64,000 nt of DNA from Ailanthus altissimus (Eukaryota; Streptophyta; Magnoliopsida; Sapindales; Simaroubaceae): assembly GCA_946807835.1 (NCBI GenBank), contig OX327705.1, positions 19,064,501 through 19,128,500 on the forward strand. The letters are read 5' to 3'. Shown piece by piece: positions 1 through 12,093 of this stretch (position 1 is its first letter; every line of letters starts with the position of its first letter). The position numbers were made by a program, and so were the translations under genes. The notes under the pieces are model-generated. The model did not search any database, was not told the DNA's origin, and saw only the letters and a program-made list of their open reading frames with translations.

Positions 1-256
1 ATGCTTGATTAGGTTCAATCTATTTGTACAATATTTTATATTTTGTCCATATTTTATCTTTTGAATTTTTATTTTTACTTTTATTTTCTTTCATATTTTA
101 TTCTATTCTTTTTCTTTTTTTTCTTCCGTATGATTTTGTTTCCCAGTCAAGTGGCGGATACGGTACTTTGTAACTATTACAGTAAGTTTTTTAGTTCCTT
201 AAAAATCGTCCCTCAAACTGTGCATTCATCTATTTTCTTTTTCACTTTCTTTCAAA

Positions 257-874
257 ATGGATAGCATTCTTGCCAACCTTAAAAAATGCTTTCCTTCATT
301 GCCTTAAAATGTTCTACTTAAGATTTACAAAGCACGGTGTAAAAGACTAAGGCTATTGATGTTCAAGAATATTCATGCAGATATTCGTTGGTTAATCGAA
401 GCCAAGGTTCGATTATCTAGTGAGTCTGCAAATGATTTTGTTTCTTTTATGCCTAATCTTGGAAGAAGCTCTTATGCCAAAAATCAAAGAGCAAAAATGT
501 TACAAGGCTGTCATAAATGTGCTCGATGAAATTGTAACCATAGTTGTCATTCTTTAAGATTTGCATCTAGAAATCAAGAAGATAAAATTTAGTTCATTAT
601 GGATGGACTGAGTAAGGAGTCTTTGGATGATATCCTATTGACTCTTGATACGCATCCTTGTGGGCTCGTGCAATGTGAACTTTTCGATTTATAGAATAAA
701 TTCAAAAATGAACATCAACGATATAGTCTCAGGAATTTGATTCTAAAAGATCTTATTTGCCAATTTATAAGAAAATTAGGTGGGAAGCCTATCCCCGACC
801 TAGAAAGGGCATTTAAGCTGTTATTAGACGTAAAACCAGAGGAAAATGTGAGCCACAATCATAACAACCTGTAA
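257..874 (+). pseudogene. Pseudogene of an unrecognised protein with a Cys/His cluster
   Basis: From ATG 257 to TAA 872 one frame runs 205 codons with no frameshift. It is interrupted only by stops at codons 17 (TAA, 305), 91 (TGA, 527), 112 (TAG, 590) and 146 (TAG, 692). Reading through them gives a coherent, fairly basic protein: a Leu/Lys-rich N-terminus, a tight Cys/His cluster (C-x2-C-x4-C-x3-C with His residues, around codons 85-97), then a helical-looking C-terminal half ending in a run rich in His and Asn. Each stop is one transition away from Gln or from Trp/Arg (CAA, CAG, TGG or CGA), so decay looks recent and substitution-only. I do not recognise the family. It could be the intronless end of a plant gene or a captured gene fragment. 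That it is a former coding frame is well supported; its function is unknown. Confidence 0.55.
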
Positions 875-1134
875 ATACATGAGTTTTAATTTTAAAATTT
901 TTTAAAATTTTATTTATGGAAAGTAAGGCTACTCATATAGATGTTTTAAATTCAAATCTTTTGGTTAAATAATGCATGTGGGTTATTATCTTTAAATTTT
1001 TTTGTTTTATTTTTAAATCTCTTCTCATAAACTGTCGAGTTACCAAAATCAATGTTATCATTTGGTACTTTATAAATACAACACCTCATTTTTTTTTTAT
1101 ATTTTTATATATTGAGATAAAGGTGAGTGTAGAT

Positions 1135-1720
1135 ATGGAGGAAATCTCAGTTTAAATATATGTGTATTTTGTGGATTTAGTCCGAGAAAAATAAAGTGTT
1201 TGTAGAGGCAACAAAAAATCTAAAAAAAGTATTAGTTGTAAGAAAAATTCATTTGATTTATGGGGGGGTAGCCTTGGGTTAATGAAGTGTGTGTTAATAG
1301 CTGTACATTTAGGAGGAAGTCAATTTTTAAGTATTATTCCTACAGCTTTAGCCGTGGGAAACCTAATTGGAAAAATAATAGCAGAGGAATTACAAGTCTC
1401 ATCCATACATGAACATATAGCTAGAATGCTTTACTATGCAGACATTTTTTTTGCTTTAACAAATGGTTTTGGTACCTTGGAAGAAAATTTTCAAAATGCC
1501 TCTTGGACCTAACTGAATATCCATTGAAACCCATAGGTTTATTAAATGTTAATAACTATTTTGATTGCTTACTCTGTTTTTTTATCAAGCTGTGAAATAG
1601 AATTTTATTTCACATTTAGCGTGATAGATCCTCGTTTCTGCTACCAATACGGATGAATTGATTGATAAATTACAGGTAGTTACCTACGAACTTGACCCAA
1701 TAATAACTCAGATCGATTAG
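1135..1720 (+). pseudogene. LONELY GUY (LOG)-like cytokinin phosphoribohydrolase pseudogene
   Basis: LOG enzymes release free cytokinin bases from their riboside 5'-monophosphates in the cytosol. Translating across frames recovers the family from end to end: an N-terminal C-x-F-C-G segment (about 1162), the glycine run before S-L-G-L-M (about 1258-1282), V-H-L-G-G-S-Q with a following I-I-P (about 1303-1345), the phosphoribosyl-binding loop as N-G-F-G-T-L-E-E (about 1462-1485; the family has P-G-G-x-G-T-x-x-E), then N-P-I-G-L-L-N-V-N and a terminal I-T-Q-I-D. The length (about 195 codons) is close to a full enzyme. It is dead: stops follow codon 6 and the W-T at about 1505, there is a one-base loss in the G run near 1263, and other indels. 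No intron interrupts it, whereas plant LOG genes normally have several, which suggests a retrocopy or transduced cDNA. LTR-element sequence begins about 150 bp downstream. Confidence 0.8.
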
Positions 1721-3195
1721 TTAGTGGGCTATAACAAGCAAAAACTGAATTTGACACTTCGTTTGTAAATTTTTATTTATTTATTAGCATCATCATTCAG
1801 TTTTTATTTGTTTAAGTGTCTCTTAGGTTTGTTTCGTTTGAATAACTGACGTTTCAGGTAATGTCTCTTATACTTTATCTCTTTTTATTTAAACATTGAG
1901 GACAATGTTTTATCTAGTTTTGGGGGGGGGGGGGGGGGGGGGATAGTAGATATAAATTGTATTTTGTATTCCAAATAAAAAATAAAAAAAAGATAATGGG
2001 GTCCGACATACCTATTTTATTAAAATTGCAGAGTAAAGAGTTCTTTTTTGAAATCTTGAGATGCATTTTAGGTCAAATTAGATTAAGAATGACAGAGTAA
2101 GGAGTTTTTTTTTTAAACTTTTGAAACACATTTTAATTAACTTGTTGTTATTTTATTTTTTATTTCATGCATTGTTGTTTATTGCATGTAGTCTTGATAA
2201 TTCTTATATAAAGAAATTTGATTTTCTACCTAGGTATGATTTCAAAATTGTTTGGGTTGAGTCATTGTTTCTATTTAGGTTACTAAAGAATGACTTCTGA
2301 AATATTATTGAGCACAATGTTAAACCTTGTGGTAAGATGGATGATTCAATTTATATAGCCAAGAGAATTCTCATGTTTAAATATATATTTTTTAAATCTC
2401 ACATATCTTTTACGAGCAAGTGAAAAGGTTGAGAAAATAGCTTACGAACTTTCATTGATCTTTTGAATTGGTTAATTTTTATTTACATTGATATTATTCG
2501 AATTAAGGAATAAGTTGGTTACATAGCTGAAGGACGATTTAAAGTGAATTCTCAAATTGTGTGAATAAATTTTGGTGAGAAACTGTTTTTTATTTTGTAA
2601 TGCTTCCTTATATTCTTGAAAAAAAGCAAGATACACAAAAAAAGAAAAAAAGGAAAAAGGAAAAAAGAAAAAAGAAAAAAGAAAAAAAAGAAGAATCAAT
2701 TCAGTTAATAAAGTCTTCGTTCAATTTTAGAAGACAAATATTTTGTAAGACAGTTTTCTCACCAAGTTATATTTGTATTATTCTCCTAAAGCTGGTGCAA
2801 GTCAAGAATGATTGATTTCTAAAAAATTGATTTTTCTATCTTTGAATCAATGTTAGTTTGTATGTCTGTCTTTAAAATTGACTTTTTCTTAAGTGCTTAA
2901 CTGTTTTCCAACTCTATGAGAGAATTCATAACCTTTTAAACAGTCATACATTTGTAAGGATATGGAGTTAAGACTTTTACTTGGAGAAATTCTTAAGGCT
3001 ATATATGTTGAGGTTTGTGGTAAGAAGGTTACGGTTTAGTTCGTACATATACAAAATTTTGAAAGTTATAATTGAGAAAACCATAATAGCAATAGTGATC
3101 TTGAACTGACTTTTTGTTTGAAATGCTTAGGTAATTTTGCATATTCTATTTATGCTTGAATTGCTAGAGACTAGTAATAAGCTAGTTGGGGGTTG
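1721..3195 (+). mobile_element. 3' internal region of a Ty3/gypsy-type LTR element, ending in a polypurine tract
   Basis: No coding sequence is readable here. At 1894-1908 lies the motif CATTGAGGACAATGT, followed after a few bases by T-rich sequence and a G run; this arrangement is common in the 3' untranslated part of plant gypsy elements. The region ends at 3180-3195 with a G-rich polypurine tract directly abutting LTR A. It also contains a 21-base poly(G) (1922-1942) and a purine-only low-complexity block (2628-2695). The 5' edge is uncertain: it may begin right after the LOG-like pseudogene. Confidence 0.5.
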
Positions 3196-4768
3196 TGATA
3201 AACACATTAAAATACATATTTGTTAAGAGATTCAGTCACTATTTAATGTCACTAATTTTAGCATTTTTATATTTTTAGGCTTGAAATAAAGTGTTGTCCT
3301 TAAATTGTGATTAATGAATGTTATTTGCATAGGTTTAGGTAAAATAAACGTAACTCTCAATGTAGAAATCAAAATGAAGAAATTCTTAAATTTAGAGTAA
3401 CATGACTTAATTTTACACAAACTTGAAGCACAGTTGAAAAGCTAAGTCCAATATTTTATGGGCCAAAATTGGGATACAATATAATTGGATTACAACTTTT
3501 GCTTAACTTGACTCACCTAATGTATTTGGACTATATTTCATAAAATATGTACCTAATCAGTATGATTCTTGAAGCTGTGAAATATTAACTCAATTATCAA
3601 CAACTTTTATGTTGATGGTAAAGTCTAAAACAACCGTTATCATAGACCAAATTGTATTACAAATTGGTAAAACTATTGTTGGCCAAAATCTGACCTATCT
3701 TTGGTATTTTGTCCATATCTCATTGGATACTTATCCAAATTGAATGACCATGTGGATATGAAAACAAGAGACAAAAGACTACAACTTTCATGTTAGCTAA
3801 AAAGGCTACATCGATAACTTTCATGATAAAAAAAAGTGCTGCAATTAAGTGAATGAGTGGTTGGCATAAATTATTGAAGATTGAAGTCACAATAAATATG
3901 TTTTCATTCATTGCCTATATAAGGACACTCTTAGAAGGTTAAGGGACGATTTTTGAATGCTTTATAATTCTTTCATATAATTACTCTTTATCATGCATTG
4001 TAAGTTAGGCTAGATTTCTTGGTAAGGCTAGAGATGTACCTTTATATGTAATAAATTTACTTCTATACTTTGAGTCTTTGTGAAGAGCTACAAATGTTTG
4101 TAAGTTTGCTTGTGTCTAAACTCTTATCTATTATTTTTCTATAATCCAGAGGTTATAATTCTCATGTTTCATATATTTTCAGTCATGCTTTCTTTATGTG
4201 ATTCTTGTTGAATTATAATTGTTATTGGTTACATTGTTTTATATGTTAATTTTTTATTGCAATATTGTTAGTTAATATATTGTCAATCGTAGATAACATG
4301 TAGAGACCTAATTATTTGATATTCAAGTTGATCTTTTACTGCAATATTGTCAAAATGATATATTGTCGATCTTAGATAACTTGTATAAATAAACATGGTT
4401 TGTGTTAATGTTTGCAAAGAGTTTAGTCATATCAAATACATGTATTATTAAATGTACCATATTTTACATATCTTCCGATTGATTGTTTGGGATATAAAAT
4501 TTTCAATTGAGTTATAAACATTGAACCAAAGTATAGATTAGATTTATGAAGTATAATTGTGATTCTAAAACCTTGCTTACATCATCATAAGACTTCTCCT
4601 TTAATTCATAAACAATTCTATCGCATCAATATAAACCAATTAGTTAATTTTCTCATTTGTGATTGTTTTAATATTTTTATTTCACTAACTATTTTACCAA
4701 AAGCTTTCTCGTGGGATTGACACCTCAATCTATACTATGATAGTCGCATTACATTTTGAGCATAAACA
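3196..4768 (+). mobile_element. LTR copy A of a 1.55-1.57-kb LTR family (3' LTR, plus orientation)
   Basis: This is homologous along its full length to LTR B (47152-48717) and LTR C (53333-54886, inverted). It starts TGATAAACAC and ends GAGCATAAACA. A TATA box (TATATAAGG, 3916-3924) is followed by AATAAA-type signals near 4050, and the 3' part holds the conserved GTGGGAT-GACACCTCAATCTA block (about 4713-4735). Unlike B and C it is preceded by a G-rich polypurine tract, so it reads as the 3' LTR of an element lying to its left rather than as a solo LTR. No clear target-site duplication flanks it. It abuts minus-strand gypsy sequence on the right. Confidence 0.75.
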
Positions 4769-5815
4769 GTAGTTGACTTGTATGGCCTGTGCTTGGCCTT
4801 ATATTTCTAGCCAATAGTATCTAGTCTTTTGCACCTTTATGTACAAGTTTGTAGTATGCTTTATGCCACAGACAGACATGTGAATACCCTATAGCAATTA
4901 TTGGCTTTCCTGCTCATGGATGCAACATGTAAGTATTCATCCAGGCAATCTTTCGTAAAGGTTGCCTACGACTATTGTGTAGTTTTTAAGTGCCTTGAAA
5001 TGTTGGTTTGTCTTATGGATTTTATAGTTCTTTCTTGATAGATTTTTACTAGTCTTTTGTTACAACATCGGTTATGTCTGGCATTCAAAAGGTTGAATTT
5101 GTTGTATTTTTTGGCTGTGATGATTGTCGATTCATTAGCTAAGTTTATCTTAGCCTTTAGAGTAGCTGAGGCATTTACACGCATATTCTTTACTCATGTC
5201 ACGTGTTCTACTATAACCTCTTCGAATGTTGTTAGTAGCTACTGCATCATAGTTTTGTGAGGTAACAATGTTGGTTCTTATATGAGGAACTCGCCTTTGA
5301 ATTAGTATACCACTAATTTTGAGTCTCCCATACGTTTGATCTATTTCACACCTATTCTTGAGGTTGAGAGTATGCCCATTATTGTTGTCTAAACTCTTTC
5401 ATATTAATAGAAATCAAGTTGAATAGAAAAGATAAAAAACTTTCTTCTAGGTCGATGATCATAAAGCCAGCGCTAGTAGCTATAGTGGTAGCTGAGTCAT
5501 CAAAGTGGAGCTCCCACCATTCATTTTTATTTATGGCATATACTTTCTTGAGTAGAGTCCCCAGTATCACATTTGATAGATGTATCTCTTGGTTTGTAAA
5601 AAATGTTGTTATCATGTAAATTAAACCCGACCTTTGAATGCACTTGGAACCATAACAATGATATTGAATTATGTGAGGATGAGAAGCTATGTGTTAGCTT
5701 GCGAGAAAGTATTAATCTAGGTAGCAAATATCAAACTGGGATAATCTTTAATATATGGTGGAGCAAATGTGCCAAAAACATAATGTGGTAACCTTTGTGA
5801 GGTGTTTATAAGAGC
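4769..5815 (-). pseudogene. Ty3/gypsy RNase H and flanking pol, degraded
   Basis: On the minus strand, from about 5540, W-E-L-H-F-D-D-S-A matches the start of a gypsy-type RNase H (family form W-x-L-x-F-D-G-S). Downstream come M-G-D-S-K-L-V-V (about 5325), a segment like the expected E-H-V-x-x-x-K-N, and A-S-A-T-L-K (about 5165), all diagnostic of the plant Tat-like RNase H. Several frameshifts and stops separate these blocks. RNase H removes the RNA strand during reverse transcription. It continues the minus-strand element whose RT lies at 8900-9690 and whose gag lies at 10600-11480; LTR A truncates it on the left. Confidence 0.65.
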
Positions 5816-6524
5816 AAGACAAATGTACTCTGGCATAGAGTATCTATGTTTGCCCTAGATAATTGTCTTTAATATAGTAGGTAGGCTGTTCTTATTATTG
5901 GTCATTAATAAGTGTATTTTACACTTATTGTTTTAGTTCCTTAGGCTTGACATTTGTTAATTCTAAACATTATTATTAGGCTTTTTATGCATTTTATTAT
6001 CATTTTGTAAGTATAAAGCTAATGGAGCTATTATACCTAGAAATTTGAGAAAAATAAAGTAGAAATATCAAGTGTGGGATCAAGACTTAGTGCCACAACT
6101 CCAAAAGTGAAGCTGCACTGCTGGAAGAGCATAAATCAGAAGTAATTCCAGAAACTCAAAGCTACAACGCTGAGAGTTGGCACTGCAACACCTATATTGT
6201 TAGAAAGATAGTGCTATAACATTCATGAGCAAGGCTACAATGTTAGAATAATATCAATTGAGGGTTGTAGCTCTTGGAAGTAAAGATGGGAAAACTGCGA
6301 ACATGACAAGTTCGGGACGGGACTTGATTGGTCTTGTCCAAACAAATTAACAAATTTTGGTATGGGCTGTACCCACTCGAATTGGGATAGGCTGGGTCGA
6401 GACACGAGACCAAATTCGTGACATGGGCCATTTTTTGTCCATGTCCTTAATTTAGTCTAATTTTGTATTTTGGCAAAAAAATCGTGGTCGATTTGTGTCC
6501 ATGTCCCTAATTACACCTATGGCT
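5816..6524. other. Unassigned stretch between the RNase H remnant and solo LTR L1
   Basis: No gene is supported. 6060-6240 has near-repeated phrases of the form GC-CTGCA-CGCTG / GCACTGCAACACC, as seen in some plant LTRs. 6280-6500 is locally GC-rich, with repeated GGGAC, GGGTCGAGAC and CATGTCC words, and may be a small unrelated insertion. TGGCT at 6520-6524 is the left target-site duplication of L1. Confidence 0.35.
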
Positions 6525-8762
6525 TGTTGGTGTTGTGTATATGTGCACTTGTGTGCATAATTAAACAATTTAATAATAATAGCATAACACATATGCAATG
6601 CCGCAGAATTATAAATATACATTAAAATAATCTCATTATACTAATAAAATTAGGAGACTCACCCTCAAAGTGTGCTTTAAACAATTCTAATTGGGGACGT
6701 GGTGGGTTTCCACAAATTAAAATAGTAACTTTTTATTTTTCAGAATGTATGAAGCAACTCTTGCTTCAATTTATAATTTTTCTCTCGCACTGAATTTCTT
6801 CCTAAATACTTTTGTTTTTGTCAACAATTAACAAAAGCAAAAGCTATTGAAAAATTTACTTCTAAAATTGGCTCACACAACATTCATTTACTAAGCCATA
6901 TATATAGGGAAATTTTGCCTCTCATTCAACCAATCATAAGTCATTACTCAATTTGTCTCGGTGGCTAATTGTAGAGGCAATTGGTGGCTTAATACACGCC
7001 ACCTCTTGCATCACAAATAATGCATTCAATTTGAATGCACGAGACCTTTCCTCTTTTAAATTGAATCTCCATTCAATTTAATTGCATTTGTTAATGGCCA
7101 ATAAAAATTAAATATTTATCAATAATTTTTGTTTTAGCCAAAGTAAATAAAACAGCTGCTTAATAATAGTAATAATAAAATAATGAATCAAATTCATTTC
7201 CATTGATAATGAATGGTGGAATGGATTTTTGATTTTTTTAAAAATTAATTAATTAATTATTTTTGTATTTATTAATGTCTAATTTAGTATTCATATAAAT
7301 TATTGGCATAATTTGAGATATACACTAGGTAGATAAAAAATTCAATTGTCACTTGGTATAATTTTAAGCTTAACACTTAAACCTTAACTATTCTCCAAGA
7401 GACCATGAAATAAATAAATAGCTAATTAATATAATTTAAATAAAACAATAATTATTTTATTTAAATAGTAGCTATATCCACCAATGCTTAACTTAGTACC
7501 CATACAAATTATTGCCATAATTTGAGACATATACTAGGTAAATAGAAGTGTCAATTTTCACTTAGCACAATTTTAGGTTTAACACTTAAACCTTGGCTAC
7601 TCCTCGAGAGACCCTGAAATAAATTTATATTTTTTAAAAACTTCCTGGATCGAACAATTCGATTCGGTGCACTACCTACGTGCTCAATACGTACACTTCA
7701 TATAGTGAGACTCCCTAGACTCACACCCATTTTGTCTCACGGAACATTTCTATAAGTTCATAATCGATACCCCCTCCACACATTATAGATAATACAAAAT
7801 GGCGAGTTAAAGCATACAAGTTGAGGTTAATCCATATTCGTACAATCCCTCCATCATTAATATCTTGGAAGAGTAAAGATATAGATAAATAGCATCAAGT
7901 CTCATATTACTTAACCATAAACTTATCTCTTTTGATTCGTATTCTAATAAATAATATATGCAAATTCATTTGCAATATTATTTACTCCACGAGAAACTCT
8001 TTCCCAGGTTAAATGCTTATGACCATAAGACTTCTTAGAATACAATTTTAGAGCATATGGATATTTAACTCACTCATATGAGCTGACGAATCCTATATCT
8101 ATACACACCGGACTCCATAAAGCATCACACCATACCCAGCAACACCCAGCGGTCAGACCATGAAAGATCTCTGACATGTGTGGAACCTAAGTATGGTGGA
8201 TCACTCATAAGCCCACCGTGGTGCTCAGGTCTAGGGATCACAAATACTATTTAACTCGAGAAGACCCTCCACTAATAGATTTATGGGAAATCTATTGGAG
8301 GTCTTCATTGAGTCTAGTTCAATATCCAATCCTTACTAAATACATGTATATCTATACGAGCTTCTGCTAAACCCTTGGTTTGCTAAGATTAACCATCTAG
8401 ACCATCCAGATATAGACATACACTGACCTATATTAATCGATTCTATTTGATAGAACCTGCATCGGTGGAAATAGATTAGGAACATTTAATTTGAGAACAT
8501 ATTGGCACAATGATATTTCCTAGCAACTCTTGCAATTATGTCATTGTTAGTATATTCCAGGGTCTTTGTCCCATTTCAGACAAGGTTCTAACTCTTTAGA
8601 CCTAATCTGAACTCATTCAGATCAATATAATGTCTGAAATGTTACAAGCATTTTACCTAATAAAATTAATTAGCGATTTAATGAAATATTTATTTATTAC
8701 ATAAGTATGAAAATACAATATTCATACAAAATTAGGATGACACAGGAGCACAAATCCCAACA
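6525..8762 (-). mobile_element. Solo LTR L1 of a long-LTR Ty1/copia family
   Basis: The 2238-bp LTR reads TGTTGGGATT at its minus-strand start (8762) and ends with CA at 6525. It is flanked by TGGCT (6520-6524) and TGGTT (8763-8767), a target-site duplication with one mismatch. It matches, in inverted orientation, the LTRs at 12094, 19006, 21879 and 38588. The clearest block is 8100-8330, with the words for 'caccggactccat', 'cacccagcggtcagacca' and 'gtggatcactcataagccc' shared by all. No internal retroelement sequence adjoins either end, so it is a solo LTR left by LTR-LTR recombination. It splits the gypsy element on either side. Confidence 0.8.
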
Positions 8763-8889
8763 TGGTTGTGGTCGTGGCTACAATATAAATGCACAAATTT
8801 TTTTCTTTACTTAGAGTTTTCATAGCGGTCAATACTAGGATGATGCACTAGAATTTCAAGAAGTTTGATTGTTGTACTTCTCACAATTT

Positions 8890-9690
8890 GAATTTAATAT
8901 GCTTATTTAGTAGAAGAGTAAAGCCAGAGAGTAGAGCAGCTAGTTTAGGAATGAACCTCCAAATGTAAAAGAACTTTTCACTCAAGCTTTTCAGGTCCTT
9001 TTGTGTTTGTGGATGTGGCACCGAGTAATGCTTTAAACTTTGGTTCGATTGACATTGATGCCTTTTTGATAGTGACTGCGAATATAAGTAATTTGTTTAC
9101 TGAGTCCTTAAAAGTATATTTTTTGTGGTCTATTTTGAGGCTGTATGGGCAGCAACATTTGAATACCTTTTCCTGGATGGCTAAATGGTCTTCTTCGTTA
9201 ATGGATTTAACCACTAAGTCGTCCATATTATCATCCACTTTTTCATTTATCATGTCGTGAAATATGGTAGTCATGACTCTTTAGTAGGTAGCTCCCATGT
9301 TCTTGAGATTGAATGACATAACTGTGTAGTAGAAGTTGTATATAGGGTGAGGAAGATAGTCTTTTCAGTGTCCCTAGGAGCTATTTTGATCTAGTTGTAG
9401 TTGCTGAAGCTGTCCATGAATGACAATATCTCTTGTCTTGAGGTAGAGTTGATGAGGATGTCAATGTTTGCCCAGGAATAGTCATCCTTGAGATATGCCT
9501 TGTTGAGATCTTAAAAATTAAGGTAGAATGCAGATCTAGCCATTCTTTTTCTTTATTGGCACTATATTGGTCAACCAGGTAGGATGTTTAATGGCTTCAT
9601 AAACCCAACAACTATAAGCTTTTCCACTTCCACTTTTATTTTTCACTCTTAAGTCTAGATGGAAGCTAAGACATAGCTACTTGACTGGCT
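8890..9690 (-). pseudogene. Ty3/gypsy reverse transcriptase, degraded
   Basis: Minus-strand reading gives the RT palm in order: a K-D-G-like segment reduced to K-K-R-M (about 9550), D-L-N-K-A-Y (about 9505), S-F-M-D-x-F-S-x-Y-N (about 9410), A-P-x-D-x-E-K-T (about 9370), then F-H-D-M-I (about 9262) and N-M-D-D-L-V-V-K-S (about 9220) in place of the catalytic Y-V-D-D box, followed by the thumb up to the region like L-x-G-x-x-x (about 9010). The order and spacing are those of plant Tat-type gypsy RT, which copies the element's RNA into DNA. Stops and frameshifts before 9274 and the loss of the box tyrosine mean it is inactive. 9700-10600 continues the same minus-strand element with no domain that I can name. 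Confidence 0.75.
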
Positions 9691-10599
9691 TGATTCTAAG
9701 CTGTATATTACGCACATGGCAAATATTTTGGGGTTTTAAACCAAGTATGTTCTTAGTAGCCAATGCAAATATGTAAGTTATCTTTTTTGTAAATTAATAA
9801 GTGAGTTATTTTCTTCCATAAAAGCTTAGTGCTTACTAGCACAAGATTTTGCCACTTTTTATTAGAGTTATATTAATTTCTTCTAGCTTTTCGGTAACTG
9901 TAGAAAAGCCATCTTCCATATATTTCTTCTAGCTCTAAGGTTGTAACTAGTTTTGTAACTATAAGAGGATTTACATAAAAATTCCTTTCTCTAGAGTTAT
10001 CGAAACCCTACCTTCTAAATTAATTAGGCCCCATAAATCATTATAATTGGTAAATGACTCACTTATTAAGTACCTGCTTCTAGTAATAAGGGCATTTTAA
10101 CTTGACCTTCTTAAGAAAAACTTGATCTTTGTTTAGCTATAATGTTTTTAGGAACTCTTTTTTCCTTTTTCTACTTACGGTCTGTCATAAGTCTTGGGCT
10201 ACGAAGCATGTTGCACTTACTAGTCCCCTATAATGGCACTTATATTGGCCTAGTTAATTTATTAATTAAATTAGTGTTAAACTAGTTGTAGGCTTGAGCG
10301 TATATGAACTCTTATATTGATGGAAATGAGTGGGATTAGTTGCAATTCTAATTAAATGTCTTCCAATTCAGCCTTTGACACATTTATGATAGGTAAATAT
10401 TATTAACCTATGTGTGTCTAGCCATTACCTTCCAAGCAGTATGTGGTATATAACCTTGATGTTTAACACATGAAATAAGGTAGAAGTATGTAATGGCCCT
10501 ACCTTACGGTCTCGCTATATGATACCTTTATAATATTTGGCCATATTACTGAAGCTGAAACTCAAACCTTTCTCCCCATTATACATCGTGAAGGAATCC

Positions 10600-11765
10600 G
10601 GGCAACCTGTAGTATGATTATGGGTATGATATTAATTGAAACTCTTATGTTGACTAAAGCTCATCTAATAGGCACTTTGTTGATTCTGGCCTTTAAGTAT
10701 AAAAGGCGCTTGTTGTATAGTTATTATGTCTCTATATCCTTGTTAGGAAAGACTATGGCTTTAGTGGTCTCTATATAAGCCCAATTGGCTTGAGCTTTGA
10801 TAATGCATCATCGTCACTTACGTTGGATTAAGATTTTGAGAAGTGCTTTGGTGGCATCTTCATATGCCTTAGGTTTGTACCCTAGTTGGTCAAATAGGGA
10901 TTTGAACTTAAGATTTTGTTATAAGGCTCGTACTATAAAATCCTGTGGCTTTTCCTTTAACTTCTCAAGCACTTTATCTAAAATAATTATAACCATGAAA
11001 TCTGTAATTTTCTTTTTGTTAAGATGACATATCTAATGTATTCGAGTACATTGACTACAACTACTTTTTATTCGCCATGTCGAGGGAGTGGGTTCAGGTT
11101 TATGGCCTATAGTTTATTAGGGACCTCTAGGGTTTCATCCTTGATTTTTTTATGGACTAGATTCTAAAGTTGCTTGTAGTGCATAGTGAACCTCCCAATA
11201 TGTTCTTTAGGATTGTCTGTCTTATGATTAAAAAGAGAGAAGGACTATATGTCATAACCTTTGGGGTATAGTATGTCCATGATCTCTAGTGAATATGATG
11301 GTAGGGAACATATTCCATGTTTTCCATGTGATGGTTACTAATTTTTTGACTGATTATGGATAGGACATCAGAGTAAGTAAGGGTTTTTATCTTTTCTTCT
11401 GGTTTACCATTGTTAGTAGAATTCATTGAAGTCTTATTCTTAGAAGTACCTTCGGTAACATTCAGTATGACTATCACAACTATAGGTTATGGTATTTTGG
11501 ATGGATTGATGGTGTTAAGCAATTTCTTCTATTTTTGCAAAAGGTTTTCTAACATGATATCCTCAAACAACAAGGCTATAGCCTTCAAATTGGTGTCTAT
11601 AACCTATGTGATCCCTTGGAACTCATTTGATCCTAAAGGTAAGTTGATATATATGCTACCATGGCTTAAGGACTCGACTTACACTTCGGTAATAGTGGTT
11701 CTCGAGTTTTCATCCTTTCTCTTAGTCTTTACCATTGCAAGATCCTAGTTAAACTCTCTAGTACA
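10600..11765 (-). pseudogene. Ty3/gypsy gag, degraded
   Basis: On the minus strand, Y-V-P-Y-H-H-I-H (about 11300) is followed by a proline/phenylalanine segment and N-P-K-E-H-I-G-R-F (about 11210). This is the landmark that opens the capsid-like gag domain of many plant gypsy elements (family form x-x-E-H-I-A-R-F). Downstream residues fit the rest of the domain only in patches because of stops. 11480-11765 (minus) holds a Lys/Asn-rich N-terminal part. Gag forms the virus-like particle. Its place upstream of RT on the same strand supports a single element running from about 12.1 down to 4.8 kb. 11766-12093 shows no recognisable domain. Confidence 0.55.
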
Positions 11766-12093
11766 GTCGCCAAAATCTTTGGGGTAGTTTTAGGATATCA
11801 TGACGTGATAGAATGTCACTAGCTACAGTGATTCCATGCTTATGTGGTATGTTGTATGAAAGATACAACTTTGTGAGTTTAGGAGTAAAGTCTATTAAAA
11901 TTTTAAAGTGCTCGTGGAGTCTAAGAAGCTGATGTTTTAAATTTGCTTAGATCGACTTGTGCGAAAAAGATTTAACAAATAAATTAGGTCATCAACTGTA
12001 AGAGGTGTGGGAGCTAGGTTTGCACAGTAAATAATATAGAAACACTAGAGTTATGGTGTGTCTAAGGTTGATCAATGATACTATAGAAGCAAT

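Noticed and set aside
43..264. Open frame of 73 codons at the left edge
   Set aside because: Almost only Phe, Tyr, Leu and Ser from T-rich sequence; no motif or promoter.
2472..2815. Overlapping Lys-rich (+) and Phe-rich (-) frames
   Set aside because: Products of the purine-only tract at 2628-2695.
3196..4768. Possible ordinary gene from TATA box and polyA signals
   Set aside because: These are LTR promoter signals shared by three dispersed copies; no open frame.
9003..9260. 85-codon plus-strand frame
   Set aside because: Shadow of the gypsy RT on the minus strand, which shows the real domain order.
11410..11748. 112-codon plus-strand frame
   Set aside because: Antisense to the minus-strand gypsy gag; hydrophobic by reverse translation of Lys/Asn codons; no support of its own.
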